Source: Zunongwangia sp. HGR-M22 | Lineage (GTDB): Bacteria > Bacteroidota > Bacteroidia > Flavobacteriales > Flavobacteriaceae | DNA: 64,000 nt | Direction of reading: 5' to 3' | Assembly (NCBI RefSeq): GCF_027594425.1 | Contig: NZ_CP115159.1 | Location: 1,725,001-1,789,000, forward strand | Shown: positions 62,967 through 64,000 of the stretch, piece after piece | How positions within the stretch are numbered: position 1 is the stretch's first letter | How the letters are laid out: each line of letters begins with the position of its first letter | Made by a program: the position numbers and the translations under genes | The notes under the pieces: generated by a model | Told to the model about the DNA's origin: nothing | The model's database searches: none | What the model saw: only the letters and a program-made list of their open reading frames with translations

Positions 62967-63034
62967 AATTTTGGTTTTAGTTTTAGTAGTTCACACAAAA
63001 TAGATTTCAAAAATAATATATTCTGTATTCAAAC

Positions 63035-63994
63035 TTAATAATTCTCGGTAGTTTTAGTAATAAGATAACGTTCTTTATCGCGCTTGCTTCTTAAGATGAG
63101 TTCTCCTACAAAGCCCGCAAGAAATAATTGCGAACCTATAATCATCACGGTAAGTGCAATGTAGAACCAAGGATTTAAGGCGACAAGCGTATTAGGCACG
63201 CCGTGATACATTTTGTATAGTTTGGATAATCCTACAAATCCAGCCGTAAAAAATCCTATGATAAACATCAACACTCCCAGCGAACCGAATAAATGCATGG
63301 GTCTACGACCAAATTTAGATAAAAACCAAATGGTTAATAAGTCCAAGAAACCAAAAATAAAGCGTTCTGGGCCAAATTTAGTTTTGCCATATTTTCTTGC
63401 CTGGTGTTTTACTTCTTTTTCAGTTATTCTATAAAAGCCCGCGTTTTTAGCTAAAACAGGGATATAGCGATGCATCTCTCCATATACATCTATATTTTTT
63501 ATTACATCTTTTTTGTATGCTTTTAAACCACAATTAAAATCGTGTAATTTTAATCCTGAAGTTTTTCTTGCAGCCGCATTAAATAATTTTGAAGGCAAAT
63601 TTTTAGCCAAAACCGAGTCGTATCGTTTCTTTTTCCAGCCGGAAACGAGCTCGTACCCATCTTTAGTTATTTTTGAGTATAACTCGGGAATTTCGTCTGG
63701 ATTGTCCTGAAGATCGGCATCCATGGTGATTACAACATCACCCTCTGCTTTTAAAAAGCCGGCATGTAACGCCTGAGATTTGCCATAATTACGATTAAAT
63801 TTAATGCCTTTAACAGCTTTGTCATTTTCAGCAATGGCAGCAATGGTCTTCCATGAAGTATCTGTACTACCATCATCAATAAAAATGATCTCGTAAGAAA
63901 ACGAATTGGATCGCATTACTTTTGCGATCCAACTATATAATTCTACTAAAGATTGTTCCTCGTTTAAAAGAGGTATAACTACGGAAATCTGCAT
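63035..63994 (-). CDS. Polyprenyl-phosphate glycosyltransferase-like GT2 with C-terminal membrane segments
   Basis: Protein of 319 residues starting MQISVVIPLLNEEQSL. The GT2 domain has FIDDGSTDTSW, VITMDADLQDNPDEI (metal-binding DAD and second motif) and LHDFNCGLKAYKKDVI. Two hydrophobic segments near 235-255 and 270-295 follow, as in DPM1/GtrB-like enzymes that load a sugar on undecaprenyl phosphate. The sequence ends in a charged tail. It lies 68 bases before the phosphosugar mutase on the same strand; I infer joint work in cell-envelope glycolipid synthesis. Confidence 0.93.
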   Translation of the reverse strand: MQISVVIPLLNEEQSLVELYSWIAKVMRSNSFSYEIIFIDDGSTDTSWKTIAAIAENDKAVKGIKFNRNYGKSQALHAGFLKAEGDVVITMDADLQDNPDEIPELYSKITKDGYELVSGWKKKRYDSVLAKNLPSKLFNAAARKTSGLKLHDFNCGLKAYKKDVIKNIDVYGEMHRYIPVLAKNAGFYRITEKEVKHQARKYGKTKFGPERFIFGFLDLLTIWFLSKFGRRPMHLFGSLGVLMFIIGFFTAGFVGLSKLYKMYHGVPNTLVALNPWFYIALTVMIIGSQLFLAGFVGELILRSKRDKERYLITKTTENY

Positions 63995-64000
63995 TAAATA

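Noticed and set aside
1-64000. tRNA, rRNA, phage or IS element
   Set aside because: No cloverleaf, rRNA-like sequence, transposase, integrase or phage structural gene was recognised in genes or gaps.

Overview
The window looks like chromosomal DNA of a marine or free-living Flavobacteriaceae (Bacteroidota); I do not commit to a genus. The evidence is A+T-rich DNA, SusC/SusD outer-membrane uptake proteins, LytS/LytTR signalling with Bacteroidota-type 2TM domains, genes without clear Shine-Dalgarno sites, and promoters resembling the Bacteroidota -33/-7 pattern (TTTG, about 19-20 nt, TAnnTTTG). No rRNA, tRNA, CRISPR array, phage or classical IS element was seen.

Layout. 1-3.2 kb: end of a TPR-like gene, then a sensor kinase/2TM/2TM/LytTR operon. 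3.4-5.5 kb: an ECF sigma/anti-sigma pair and a Cu/Zn superoxide dismutase lipoprotein. 5.7-12.7 kb: a divergent sugar-oxidation locus with two TIM-barrel isomerase-like proteins, a Gfo/Idh/MocA oxidoreductase, an MFS permease, and on the other strand a GMC flavoprotein with its Tat-exported small subunit. It resembles 3-keto-sugar loci. 12.9-26.5 kb: a compact six-gene SusC-SusD operon with two giant FG-GAP/ASPIC lipoproteins, a vanadium-haloperoxidase-like lipoprotein and an anchored GyrI-like protein. 26.8-31 kb: lipid kinase, DUF2183 phosphatase-like protein and Tex. 31-41.4 kb: a stress/osmotic block with a PRC-barrel-like protein, a mini membrane protein, an M28 peptidase, a YtxH protein, fused trehalose-6-P synthase/phosphatase, a GH15 glucosidase/trehalase and two MscS channels. 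41.5-50.3 kb: fatty-acid beta-oxidation under a MarR regulator, plus an acyl-CoA ligase. 50.6-64 kb: DUF4136 lipoprotein, PurL, RsmB-type methyltransferase, BNR-repeat lipoprotein, a second ECF sigma module, and an operon-like row of GT2, phosphosugar mutase and an MsbA-like ABC exporter.

Most notable observations: (1) both gaps between the three structural fad genes are filled by a small four-helix-bundle (S23/IVP family) gene bracketed by degenerate 7-bp tandem repeats in inverted orientation, suggesting two independent intervening-sequence-like elements within one operon; (2) an 18-bp perfect palindrome sits beside the -7 element of the marR-fad operon; (3) the SusCD/FG-GAP-ASPIC/haloperoxidase operon is a transport-plus-chemistry system of unknown substrate; (4) one signalling operon carries the 2TM module three times, one copy fused to the kinase. 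Most starts were taken as annotated by the longest reasonable frame, but several were moved to an internal ATG where a lipoprotein signal, family start or gene overlap argued for it.
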